A stretch of DNA of 13,228 nucleotides from an uncultured Synechococcus sp. (GCA_913040905.1 CAJWIC010000021.1:1-13228); one strand, 5' to 3'; shown: positions 1 through 6,100, counted from the stretch's first letter. A program made the numbers and translations. The notes: generated by a model from the sequence alone, not told the origin.

Positions 1-146
1 CTGCGGACATCCTGTTTCACATGCAGGTGGCCCTGGCCCATCACGGCGTAAGCTGGCGACAGGTGCAGCAAGTGCTGGCCGCCCGTCGCGGAGCCCCAAG
101 ACGCCACGCCGAACGGTCTCAGTCTTCACAGGGTCCGTCCGACTGA
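1..146 (+). CDS. hisE: HisIE C-terminus (phosphoribosyl-ATP pyrophosphatase part), 5' end outside window
   Basis: The third frame is open from the window edge to a TGA at 144-146 and gives 47 residues, beginning ADILFHMQVALAHHG and continuing to LAARRGAPRRH. This is the typical C-terminus of the HisE domain, which removes pyrophosphate from phosphoribosyl-ATP in the second step of histidine synthesis. In cyanobacteria it is normally fused behind HisI (the cyclohydrolase) as HisIE; that part would lie to the left of the window, so the fusion is inferred. The last roughly 12 residues after APRRH look like a non-conserved tail. The gene overlaps the convergent lipoprotein gene by 28 bp, and no terminator hairpin is visible between them. 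Confidence 0.8.
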   Translation, partial: ADILFHMQVALAHHGVSWRQVQQVLAARRGAPRRHAERSQSSQGPSD

Positions 147-784
147 ATCAGGATTTCGTCTCCGAGCTGAGCACGGTCCAGCAAGACTTCAAGGGTGTTG
201 CGCTCCACGTTGATGCAGCCACCCGTCAGAGGTTGACCAATTCGGCTTTCGTCATTGGTGCCATGAATGGCAAAGCTGTACCAGCGAAACCTGCCGTCAT
301 AGGTATTGAATGAAAAAGGCTGAGGCGTCGCAGGGACGGGCTCCAGGCTGATGTAGCCGATTCCATATTCAGCGGTGCGTCCGTCCCCTTTGAAATCAAT
401 GGAGCTCATATCGCGAAACAAGCTGCTCCTGAGTTCCGCTTCCGGTCGGCCGGATGCGGCAATCAGGTCAGGATCCATCTCAAAGCGATCGTCGCTGAGA
501 ATCCCGTTCACACGGAACCGCCCCAGGGGAGTCCAACCATCCTGAAACCAGCTTCCGGCACAGGCCAATCCCTCTCGTCCTGAGCCCACGGAGAAGCGCA
601 GCTCGCCGTTGGCATCGGCCAGGACACCCTCACTCTTCGATGGGTCATCGGCATCAAGTTCGATCGTCAGTCCAGTGATGCTCCTGGGAACGGGCTCAGG
701 ACGCTCCGCCCCGGGTCTGGCGCCACAGCTGATGAGCATCGGCAGCAGGGAAAGCAGCAGAGCGATGCTCCGAACAGCGGCCAT
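119..784 (-). CDS. L,D-transpeptidase-like (YkuD-type) lipoprotein
   Basis: 221 residues with an ATG start. Residues 1-20 form a lipoprotein signal peptide: Arg5, a Leu-rich core, and the lipobox LISC with the lipidated Cys at 20. Near the C-terminus is a YkuD-like active-site pattern: HGTN at 174-177 and TGGCIN at 187-192, with His174 and the nucleophile Cys190 about 16 residues apart. Such enzymes cross-link peptidoglycan stem peptides or attach proteins to them, here presumably from a lipid anchor in the envelope. The usual motif is (S/T)HGC; here Gly188 replaces that His, so the match is good but not perfect. It lies 111 bp downstream of the zinc-protease gene on the same strand and converges on hisIE. 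Activity is inferred from the motif only. Confidence 0.75.
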   Translation of the reverse strand: MAAVRSIALLLSLLPMLISCGARPGAERPEPVPRSITGLTIELDADDPSKSEGVLADANGELRFSVGSGREGLACAGSWFQDGWTPLGRFRVNGILSDDRFEMDPDLIAASGRPEAELRSSLFRDMSSIDFKGDGRTAEYGIGYISLEPVPATPQPFSFNTYDGRFRWYSFAIHGTNDESRIGQPLTGGCINVERNTLEVLLDRAQLGDEILIQSDGPCED

Positions 785-860
785 GACCGTTGCATAACTG
801 GCGGCAGCATGACCGATCCAAAGGGAGCCTGCAGAGGCACGATTCAGTGAAAATATTGAT

Positions 861-877
861 ACGTTAATGACACGTTA
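861..877. promoter_or_regulatory. ACGTTA direct repeat, one helical turn apart, upstream of the lipoprotein gene
   Basis: ACGTTA occurs at 861-866 and again at 872-877, an 11-bp period that puts both copies on the same face of the helix. The copies lie in an A+T-rich patch about 80-95 bp upstream of the start of the YkuD-type lipoprotein gene, inside the 111-bp gap after the protease gene. This would suit a regulator site or part of a promoter for the lipoprotein gene, but no convincing -35/-10 pair was identified. Function is inference. Confidence 0.25.
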
Positions 878-895
878 TCGCGCTAAAATTAGGCT

Positions 896-1534
896 TCAAT
901 TTGTGGCGGCCGGTCCGAGGCGCGTGCTGAGCCGGCGCAACCAATTCAGCGTCTCGCGATCTCTCATGGAGAGCTGCAGCACCGGGGCCTGACCCTGGTG
1001 AACTGCCATGGCATCTCCAGGATCAGAGCTATGTCCCCAGAGCCCGAAAGCGTGGCCCAGCTCATGCAACGCCGTGGCCTGCAACACAGGCGCCCGAAGC
1101 TCTGGGGAGACAAGCACCGTCACCTTGGGCTCAAACCGCCACACCCCCTGCCGACGGATCTCGACCAACTGCAATCGACTGCGACCATTGCTGGCGCGCC
1201 AACCGCCTGCTGTCCGCCGCCTGGGAGGCCGTTGGCGCAGCACCTGCACTTGGGCCTGATCCGGATCCTGGACACGCACAAGGGGAAGGTGGCCTGACCA
1301 GGTGGCGAAGGCCGCCCCCACAGCCGTGAGCCAACGCTGCTCCCAACGATTCGGCTGATCAGCGGCTGCAGGCTCAATCCAGACGCACCATTGCTGCAAC
1401 GTCGCTGGTCCCATGGCGGTGGTTGCCAGGCTGCGGCCGTAACCAGGTGCCTCAGAAAACGCTGAACGGATCAGGGGAGCCACCTCCAGCAGGCGGCTCT
1501 CCTGAACAGGAGGGCAAGGCTCCACGGAGATCAA
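896..1534 (-). CDS. Matrixin-like zinc metalloprotease
   Basis: 212 residues if translation starts at the TTG at 1534-1532, which overlaps the TGA of the upstream DUF2214 gene as TTGA. Residues 157-167 carry the metzincin zinc motif HExxHxxGxxH: ligands His157, His161 and His167, catalytic Glu158. A following Met (176, in GDAMAV) fits the Met-turn under the metal site. This is the fold of M10-type peptidases, so it should hydrolyse peptide bonds. No signal peptide is visible at the N-terminus, so the site of action is unclear. The start is uncertain: there is no clear ribosome site, and a GTG at codon 4 is also possible. The middle (98-120) is rich in Arg and probably loop. Substrate unknown. 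Confidence 0.75.
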   Translation of the reverse strand: MISVEPCPPVQESRLLEVAPLIRSAFSEAPGYGRSLATTAMGPATLQQWCVWIEPAAADQPNRWEQRWLTAVGAAFATWSGHLPLVRVQDPDQAQVQVLRQRPPRRRTAGGWRASNGRSRLQLVEIRRQGVWRFEPKVTVLVSPELRAPVLQATALHELGHAFGLWGHSSDPGDAMAVHQGQAPVLQLSMRDRETLNWLRRLSTRLGPAATN

Positions 1535-2022
1535 GCCGCGGGCAGTCCGACACCCCGCGCCATCAACGTCGCCAGCATCGGAATGCTGGCAAATCCGACC
1601 AGTTCGATGTTGATGATCCAGGCCAGGCGAGTCGCGAGAGCTTCGCTCACCTTGGGCAGTTCACCCTTGCGGAGGGGGATGGCCCAGAGGATGTACGTAA
1701 TCGTGGGGTACAGCGACAGGCCACCAACGGACAGGTACAGACCGACCTTCCACCAGAACAGAGGGTTCTGCGTGTAGAACTCGGAGCCCTGCCCGAAATG
1801 AATCACCCGCAGGATGCCGCTCACCAGCAGCGCCAGCGCTGCGATGCCGTAGACGATGTCGGTGATGACCATGGCCGTGGCTTCACCCCGATCGGGATTG
1901 GCCTTGATCAGCTTGCGCTCCAGCACAAGAGCACCGAAACAGAGCATGAAGCTCACGTAGTGCACGTAGGCGACACCGGCGTTTTTAGCGATGTCGGCAG
2001 TCAGAGCCACAGCCAGCTGCAT
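1531..2022 (-). CDS. DUF2214 family membrane protein
   Basis: 163 residues with an ATG start. About four hydrophobic segments are seen, near residues 15-33, 52-73, 90-115 and 134-155, separated by short charged loops such as LERKLIKANPDRGE. The pattern matches the DUF2214 predicted membrane-protein family, common in cyanobacteria and without an assigned reaction. Its stop codon overlaps the start of the zinc protease gene, so the two are probably translated together. The gene is divergent from the sigma factor gene across an A+T-rich spacer that should hold both promoters. Confidence 0.7.
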   Translation of the reverse strand: MQLAVALTADIAKNAGVAYVHYVSFMLCFGALVLERKLIKANPDRGEATAMVITDIVYGIAALALLVSGILRVIHFGQGSEFYTQNPLFWWKVGLYLSVGGLSLYPTITYILWAIPLRKGELPKVSEALATRLAWIINIELVGFASIPMLATLMARGVGLPAA

Positions 2023-2201
2023 GGGATTCGACCCGAAAACGCCGCGACCCTAACCGGCCTGACGGCAACCCCAACAAAGATTGCCTTCAACAAGCAGAAG
2101 AAAAGGTATAAACATTGCCAAATTATTAATTCCGCAGTCTTTATTACACCCGCAAAAGAAAAACATATGCGTTCTAGGTTCAATTGAGCTGCAAAGGCCA
2201 A
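2023..2201. promoter_or_regulatory. A+T-rich divergent spacer between the DUF2214 and sigma factor genes
   Basis: This 179-bp gap lies between two divergent genes. From 2101 to 2180 about two thirds of the bases are A or T, in strong contrast to the GC-rich coding DNA around it. TATAAA at 2107-2112 could be a -10 element for the sigma gene, but the best upstream match, TTGCCT at 2081-2086, is 20 bp away, too long for a standard promoter. AAAGG at 2193-2197 precedes the preferred sigma ATG at 2202. Specific promoter assignments are weak; the region as a promoter zone is likely from layout. Confidence 0.35.
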
Positions 2202-3128
2202 ATGGTGAGTTCTCTGAGTGCCTTTCTTGGTGAAATCGGCCGCCACCAGTTACTGACCCCAGAGCAGGAACTCATGTTGGGGAGGAAGGTTCAGGCGATG
2301 GTTGCCATCACAGAACCCTGCCAACTCGCTGGTGGACAGGGAGAGGCCTGCGAATTCAGCGATGAAGACAAAGCCGTCATTCGTCGCGGAGAACGAGCAA
2401 AAAATCAAATGATTACCGCCAACCTTCGGCTGGTTGTCAATCTTGCCAAGCGTTATCAGGGCAAAGGCCTCGATCTCCTCGATCTCATTCAGGAAGGGAC
2501 CCTTGGCCTGACCCGTGCCGTGGAGAAATACGACCCCACCCGAGGTCACCGTTTTTCAACCTATGCCTACTGGTGGATTCGTCAGGGACTGAACCGTGCC
2601 CTGTCCACCCAGAGCCGCACGATTCGTATCCCCGTCAACGTCAACGAAAAACTGACCAAGCTGCGGGCAGCCAAAGCGCGCTTGATGCAGTCCAACGGTC
2701 TGATGCCGACCGCGGAGCAACTGGCCGAACTCATGGAGATCCCGCTCACGGAAGTCGAAGATCTGTTGGCCTGTGAACTGCGCAGCGTCACCGTGAGTCT
2801 TCAAGGCGTTGTGAAGTCGAAATCGGATCCCTCCGAACTGGTGGATGTTCTCCCGAGCGACGAACTGCCTCCGATGGAACGGGCGGAAATCGCCGAGCGC
2901 TCCGCATCGGTGTGGACCTTGCTCGGCAAGGCCAATCTCACCCCTAAGGAGCGCACCGTCGTCACCCTGCGCTTCGGCCTCGACGGCACCAACGAATGGC
3001 GCACCCTGGCCGAAGTGGCACGACACATGAATTGCTCGCGCGAGTACTGCCGCCAGGTTGTGCAACGTGCCCTGCGCAAACTGCGCAAGACGGGGATTCA
3101 GAGTGGACTGGTGGAATCCACACTCTGA
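2202..3128 (+). CDS. Group 2 (RpoD-like) alternative sigma factor
   Basis: 308 residues from the ATG at 2202; a TTG six codons upstream (2184) is possible but has no homology-like sequence. Region 1.2 is at about 3-32 (SAFLGEIGRHQLLTPEQE). Region 2 is at about 68-140: NLRLVVNLAKRY, then DLIQEGTLGL (core binding) and FSTYAYWWIRQ (-10 melting and recognition). Region 3 is at about 150-205. Region 4 is at 245-296: LTPKERTVVTLRFGL followed by the -35 helix-turn-helix. The protein lacks the long N-terminal region 1.1 of the housekeeping factor, as group 2 factors do. It directs RNA polymerase to a subset of promoters, in cyanobacteria often in stress or stationary phase. It heads a plus-strand run of small genes. 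Which numbered sigma it is cannot be told. Confidence 0.92.
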   Translation: MVSSLSAFLGEIGRHQLLTPEQELMLGRKVQAMVAITEPCQLAGGQGEACEFSDEDKAVIRRGERAKNQMITANLRLVVNLAKRYQGKGLDLLDLIQEGTLGLTRAVEKYDPTRGHRFSTYAYWWIRQGLNRALSTQSRTIRIPVNVNEKLTKLRAAKARLMQSNGLMPTAEQLAELMEIPLTEVEDLLACELRSVTVSLQGVVKSKSDPSELVDVLPSDELPPMERAEIAERSASVWTLLGKANLTPKERTVVTLRFGLDGTNEWRTLAEVARHMNCSREYCRQVVQRALRKLRKTGIQSGLVESTL

Positions 3129-3152
3129 AACGCCAACCGGCGAGGACCGTTA

Positions 3153-3527
3153 ATGGGGCAATCCACAGAACGTGCATCCCAGGCCACCGTTGATGCCACG
3201 GTCATCAACAGCGAACTGGTCGATGAAAATCTGCTGAGGCGGCTTCTCGTTCGTGCCGGGAGAACCTTGGCGAGCCCTGCCCTGGAAGCACTGGAGCTGC
3301 TGCTGGATCCGAGCACCCCGTCACCGGCCCGTCTGACGATGCTGGCAGCCCTGAGTTACCTCCTGATGCCGGTCGACCTCATCCCGGACATCCTCCCGGT
3401 GGCTGGATTCAGCGATGACCTCGTTGCCTTGACGGCCGTGATCGGGGTCTGGCGAAATCACCTCACCCCTGCCATCCAGGCCCGGGCCCAGCGCAGACTG
3501 GACCAGTGGTTTCCACTGACACGCTGA
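3153..3527 (+). CDS. YkvA / DUF1232 family protein
   Basis: 124 residues, ATG start with GAGGA at 3142-3146, six bases upstream. The core at 60-98 carries the DUF1232 signature: a hydrophobic segment ending in YLLMPVDLIPDILPVAGFSDD, then ALTAVIGVW. The conserved Pro-Asp-Leu-Ile-Pro turn is typical of this small membrane-associated family, whose biochemical function is not known. The first 55 residues are less conserved and rich in charged residues. It begins 24 bp after the sigma factor stop and is followed 10 bp later by another small gene, so all three probably share a transcript. Confidence 0.8.
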   Translation: MGQSTERASQATVDATVINSELVDENLLRRLLVRAGRTLASPALEALELLLDPSTPSPARLTMLAALSYLLMPVDLIPDILPVAGFSDDLVALTAVIGVWRNHLTPAIQARAQRRLDQWFPLTR

Positions 3528-3537
3528 GCAAAAACGA

Positions 3538-3852
3538 ATGGCTGCCTGGACCCCTGAACTGGAAGCGGAGCTGAGCCAACTGCTCAAGGACTGGCTCAAA
3601 CAGCAAGGTCGCACGCAGGCCGATCTGCGTCGCAGTCTCAAGGCCGTGTCCACACGCATGCCTGCGCTGCTGGAGGTCCTGGAACGGGAACATCGGCTCA
3701 ACGGTCTCTCCGGACTGGTGGCACGGCTCTGCCGTGTGGAAGCCGAATGGCAGGGCGGCGATGATCGACCGGTTGAAGCGGCAGAGCAGAACGATCCCTT
3801 CGGCCAATTGGATCTCCTGCTCCAGGAAATTCGCCAGGACTGCCCCAGCTGA
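3538..3852 (+). CDS. Small hypothetical protein, mostly helical
   Basis: 104 residues, ATG start 10 bp after the YkvA gene; no Shine-Dalgarno sequence is visible. Residues 4-62 look alpha-helical with regular Leu spacing, and GRTQADLRRSLKAVSTRMPALLEVLE (24-49) resembles a helix-turn-helix. The C-terminus is acidic and ends QLDLLLQEIRQDCPS. There are no membrane segments and no signal peptide. I do not recognise a named family. Its place behind the sigma factor and YkvA genes, and coding-like codon use, support a real gene; a DNA-binding role is only a possibility. Confidence 0.6.
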   Translation: MAAWTPELEAELSQLLKDWLKQQGRTQADLRRSLKAVSTRMPALLEVLEREHRLNGLSGLVARLCRVEAEWQGGDDRPVEAAEQNDPFGQLDLLLQEIRQDCPS

Positions 3853-3893
3853 CACACTTCAACGGCAAAGTGGTGAGCAACAGCGACGAATCA

Positions 3894-4142
3894 ATGACCA
3901 CCTCAACGTTGACCGCTGTCTGCACGCTGCTCCTGGGCTTCACCACAGCACTTGCTCCTGCGGCCAGGGCGCAATCGGAAGGCTGAATGCTTGGTCCCGG
4001 CAGCAAAACAGGTCAAGACAGCAAGGTGGTTCCCACCAATTGCGTGACGATGGCCGACGGCGCCGTCAGCTGCGACACCAAGCTGGAAACACCAGCGAGC
4101 AACACGCCGGCCCGTCCTTACTAAAACCCTTTCAACGACTGA
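3894..4142 (+). pseudogene. Small secreted protein frame interrupted by two in-frame stops
   Basis: One frame shows three pieces in register. From ATG 3894 to TGA 3984-3986 it encodes 30 residues that form a signal peptide (hydrophobic core TLLLGFTTALAP, likely cleavage after AARA). Immediately after that stop, an ATG at 3987 opens 45 residues in the same frame, ending ARPY before TAA at 4122-4124; these contain two Cys (CVTMADGAVSC). After the TAA the frame continues NPFND to TGA at 4140-4142, eight bases before psiE. GC-rich third positions persist through the first two pieces, so this looks like one exported protein of about 80 residues broken by two point mutations. Alternatives are sequencing errors, or re-translation from the second ATG, which would lack the signal peptide. 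The family is not identified. Confidence 0.5.
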
Positions 4143-4149
4143 TCCTTCC

Positions 4150-4671
4150 GTGAGCCGCTCCCGCAGGTCGCAACCGTCCTTTCTGACCATCGTCGACTCC
4201 GGAGAACGGGAAGTTGCTCGATTGCTCACCCTGATCACCGGCGTGGTGATCCTGGCGGCATTGGTGCAGCTGGTCACGTCGCTTGGTTCCAAGCTTCTCA
4301 CCGGGTCGGAGGCCACCTGGCTCGGTGATGACCTGATCAAAGTGCTCGGTGATCTTCTAACCGTGCTGATTGCACTGGAAGTGCTGCAGAACATCACCAG
4401 CTATCTGCGCCGTCATGTGGTGCAGATCGAGTTGGTGCTGGTCACGGCACTCACTGCTGTCGCTCGCAAAGTGATCGTTCTGCCGTCCGGCGCTGAAAAC
4501 AAACCACAACTGCTGGTGGGCCTGGGAATCGCTGTGGTCTCCCTGTCTGCCGCCTACTGGCTGGGCAAGCGCGCCAATGCAGGGCCAGCCACAGCGTTCC
4601 CGGGGCGGGGTCGGTCCGTTCGACACGATGTCGACGATACGGAGGACAGAACCAGTGATCACCCACACTGA
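4150..4671 (+). CDS. psiE: PsiE-family inner-membrane protein
   Basis: 173 residues from a GTG start. Four hydrophobic segments are seen at about 24-43, 60-80, 90-110 and 119-138, with conserved-looking turns LGDLLTVLIALEVLQNI and YLRRHVVQIELVLVTAL that fit the phosphate-starvation-inducible PsiE family (PF06146). The molecular function is unknown; in E. coli the gene responds to phosphate limitation, but no Pho box was recognised here. The family usually ends soon after the fourth segment; here residues 139-173 are a polar tail (GKRANAGPATAF to DHPH) encoded on the antisense of the convergent cupin gene. The gene may have lost its original stop. It follows the interrupted secreted-protein frame by 7 bp. 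Confidence 0.75.
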   Translation: MSRSRRSQPSFLTIVDSGEREVARLLTLITGVVILAALVQLVTSLGSKLLTGSEATWLGDDLIKVLGDLLTVLIALEVLQNITSYLRRHVVQIELVLVTALTAVARKVIVLPSGAENKPQLLVGLGIAVVSLSAAYWLGKRANAGPATAFPGRGRSVRHDVDDTEDRTSDHPH

Positions 4672-5083
4672 GATCGATCTCCTCCCGGGGGTTGTCACAA
4701 CGAATGCGCGCACTGCCCCGCAGCAGCAGAACCCATTCGAAGGTCTCCTGACTCATCCATTCCCCTGGCGGAGTAGAGGCCTCGTTTGAGTTGATCAGCG
4801 TCAACCACCACTGATCCTGCTGAAGAAGAATGCGTTCGGATTCGCGTCCTGACGCTGGCAAATCCTCCTGCAGCAGGTTGTTGTGGATGTCGGAACGGAT
4901 CTCCGGCTCTCCCCAGCGACGCGCAATCTCAAATCCCCAGCTTCGAGCGAGAGCCACAACCTCGTTGTGATTTGTGCAGGCTGCCATGGCATCCCTTCGC
5001 CGAGCATCAGCCTCGAGGCTCTGCACCAACTGCTGCAGCTGGTTCACCTTGTGCAGAAAGCGACTGAGATCTTGCTCTGACAT
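4451..5083 (-). CDS. Nif11-domain / cupin fusion protein
   Basis: 210 residues from the ATG at 5083-5081 (an upstream in-frame start adds 14 residues but precedes the natural Nif11 beginning). Residues 1-58 match the Nif11 domain: MSEQDLSRFLHKV at the start and VVALARSWGFEI near the end. Residues 100-170 form a cupin barrel: EWVLLLRGSARI, then VGDHWFCPPYRRHRV, then TLWLALHW, the usual end of this small cupin family. The first cupin motif has SQETFEW where a metal-binding His is often seen, so metal binding is doubtful; Glu113, Glu116 and His152 remain. Residues 171-210 are an Arg/Pro-rich tail encoded opposite psiE and probably not part of the ancestral protein. Nif11 domains also occur as leader parts of peptide natural products; no modification genes are nearby. 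Role unknown. Confidence 0.75.
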   Translation of the reverse strand: MSEQDLSRFLHKVNQLQQLVQSLEADARRRDAMAACTNHNEVVALARSWGFEIARRWGEPEIRSDIHNNLLQEDLPASGRESERILLQQDQWWLTLINSNEASTPPGEWMSQETFEWVLLLRGSARIRCDNPREEIDLSVGDHWFCPPYRRHRVERTDPAPGTLWLALHWRACPASRRQTGRPQRFPGPPAVVVCFQRRTAERSLCERQQ

Positions 5084-5172
5084 CTCCAAAGCAGTCCGGC
5101 TTGCAGTGATCCTGGCAACAGACACAAGGTCTCCTGGACGCCGAAAGTCAGGAAGCCCTGATCTTCCCGCTC

Positions 5173-5406
5173 ATGCCAACAGCGACCAAGGTTCTGACCA
5201 TCGGAGATCTGGAAGCGGGTTTCGCGACGTACTGCCAGGCGCTGCGTCGTCTGGTGGCCGACGGCCGTGACATGGACTCCATCCGACGCACGATCTGCTG
5301 GGACTACCTCCACCGCCTGCACACCTCGCTGCCGCAGAGCTACCGCTCACCGGACGATCTGGTAGCCCGCTACCAGAAGGCCCAGACAGCTGTTGCTGCA
5401 AACTGA
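5173..5406 (+). CDS. Small hypothetical protein upstream of the cytochrome c6-like gene
   Basis: 77 residues, ATG start, soluble and probably helical: LEAGFATYCQALRRLVADG, then RTICWDYLHRLHTSLP, then LVARYQKAQTAV. It has no signal peptide, and its two Cys (21 and 42) are not arranged as a metal motif. I do not recognise the family, though its length and style fit conserved small proteins of marine picocyanobacteria. It is divergent from the Nif11-cupin gene (89-bp gap) and ends 18 bp before the cytochrome gene, so the two are probably co-transcribed. Confidence 0.6.
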   Translation: MPTATKVLTIGDLEAGFATYCQALRRLVADGRDMDSIRRTICWDYLHRLHTSLPQSYRSPDDLVARYQKAQTAVAAN

Positions 5407-5408
5407 AC

Positions 5409-5413
5409 AGGAG
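5409..5413 (+). promoter_or_regulatory. Ribosome binding site AGGAG for the cytochrome c6-like gene
   Basis: AGGAG stands 11 bases before a TTG (5425) and 14 before the next codon, GTG (5428). Both are possible starts; the spacing favours the TTG slightly. Either choice leaves the signal peptide intact. Confidence 0.45.
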
Positions 5414-5424
5414 TCGAAACGTCG

Positions 5425-5769
5425 TTGGTGAACCGATTGATCGCCACTGCCGCAGCGGTCCTGATCCTGTTCACATCATTCCCCCACAGCGCCATTGCCG
5501 GTGAGAATTCCGGCGATGGCGCTGTTTTATTTGGCCAGCACTGCGCGGGTTGTCATCTGAATGGCGGCAACATCATTCGCCGCGGCAAGAACCTCAAGCT
5601 GGCCACCCTGCAACGCCAGGGCCTGGATTCAACAGATGCGATCGCCAACATTGCCCGGAATGGCATCGGCCAGATGAGCGGCTACGGCGACAAACTTGGT
5701 GAAGGTGGTGATCAACTGGTCGCAGCCTGGATTCTCGAGCAGGCTCAGAACGCCTGGATCCAGGGATAG
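5425..5769 (+). CDS. petJ: Cytochrome c6-like soluble c-type cytochrome
   Basis: 114 residues if started at TTG 5425. Residues 1-25 are a signal peptide (hydrophobic core ATAAAVLILFTSF, cleavage likely after AIA), so the mature protein is exported to the thylakoid lumen or periplasm. The haem site is CAGCH at 40-44; the sixth ligand is probably Met84 in NGIGQMSGYG; the C-terminus LVAAWILEQAQNAW matches the c6 end helix. In classical c6 a Gln stands before the ENG-like turn near the Met ligand; by my alignment that position is Ile76. Such a change is known from low-potential c6 relatives (c6A, c6B/C), so this may not be the photosystem I donor form. The petJ name is therefore tentative. The stop overlaps the convergent YCII gene by 25 bp. 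Confidence 0.85.
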   Translation: MVNRLIATAAAVLILFTSFPHSAIAGENSGDGAVLFGQHCAGCHLNGGNIIRRGKNLKLATLQRQGLDSTDAIANIARNGIGQMSGYGDKLGEGGDQLVAAWILEQAQNAWIQG

Positions 5770-6014
5770 ACCTCAAACGCCGTCCAGATTCCCTCTTTCC
5801 AATAGATATCGTCCTCCACAAGCTGACGGACGGTTCCAATCGCGTCGGCCTCAAAAATGCCGAACACATGGGTACTTCCCTCTGTTGGCCCAAGGGTGAT
5901 CAGAACACCGTCGTCTTTCAGTGACTGCAGACGCGACAAGTGTTCCTGCCGAAATGGCACCCGTTTCTCAAGCGCATCAGCGCTGTATGTCCCCCACAGA
6001 ACAAAACGAGCCAT
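5745..6014 (-). CDS. YCII-domain (YciI-like) small protein
   Basis: 89 residues from the ATG at 6014-6012; the frame stays open upstream but that part looks non-coding. The sequence MARFVLWGTYSADAL, RQEHLSRLQSL, GVLITLGPT, and FGIFEADAIGTVRQLVEDD covers the whole YCII alpha/beta barrel domain, including the His25 region and the acidic DD turn near 68. Family members are dimeric small proteins, some with enzyme activity and many unassigned. It converges with the cytochrome gene (25-bp overlap) and is divergent from the cyAbrB gene (97-bp gap). Confidence 0.8.
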   Translation of the reverse strand: MARFVLWGTYSADALEKRVPFRQEHLSRLQSLKDDGVLITLGPTEGSTHVFGIFEADAIGTVRQLVEDDIYWKEGIWTAFEVYPWIQAF

Positions 6015-6085
6015 GGCAATCCGTGACGTCAGAGAAAATTTTTCCGTGAAAAGGATGGCACGAGGGCATGTCCAAACGCTATGTT

Positions 6086-6100
6086 GTGAACGTTGATCAC
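6086..6100. promoter_or_regulatory. Imperfect dyad GTGA-N7-TCAC upstream of the cyAbrB gene
   Basis: GTGA at 6086-6089 and TCAC at 6097-6100 are inverted copies, ending 11 bp before the cyAbrB ATG. The arms recall CRP-family sites (TGTGA-N6-TCACA), but the spacer is one base longer and the outer bases fit poorly. It could be an operator for a regulator of cyAbrB. Chance occurrence is quite possible. Confidence 0.2.

Noticed and set aside
1423..2187. Open frame of 254 codons on the plus strand across the DUF2214 gene
   Set aside because: It is the antisense of a clear membrane-protein gene and of the protease start; its product is rich in Gln, Arg and His with no family likeness, as expected for a shadow frame in GC-rich DNA.
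4974..5270. Plus-strand frame opposite the start of the Nif11-cupin gene
   Set aside because: It covers the conserved Nif11 coding region in antisense and the start of the 77-residue gene out of frame; no domain or ribosome site.
5638..5645. GCGATCGC, the HIP1 palindrome of many cyanobacteria
   Set aside because: I noticed only this one copy, inside a coding region; a single copy has no meaning.
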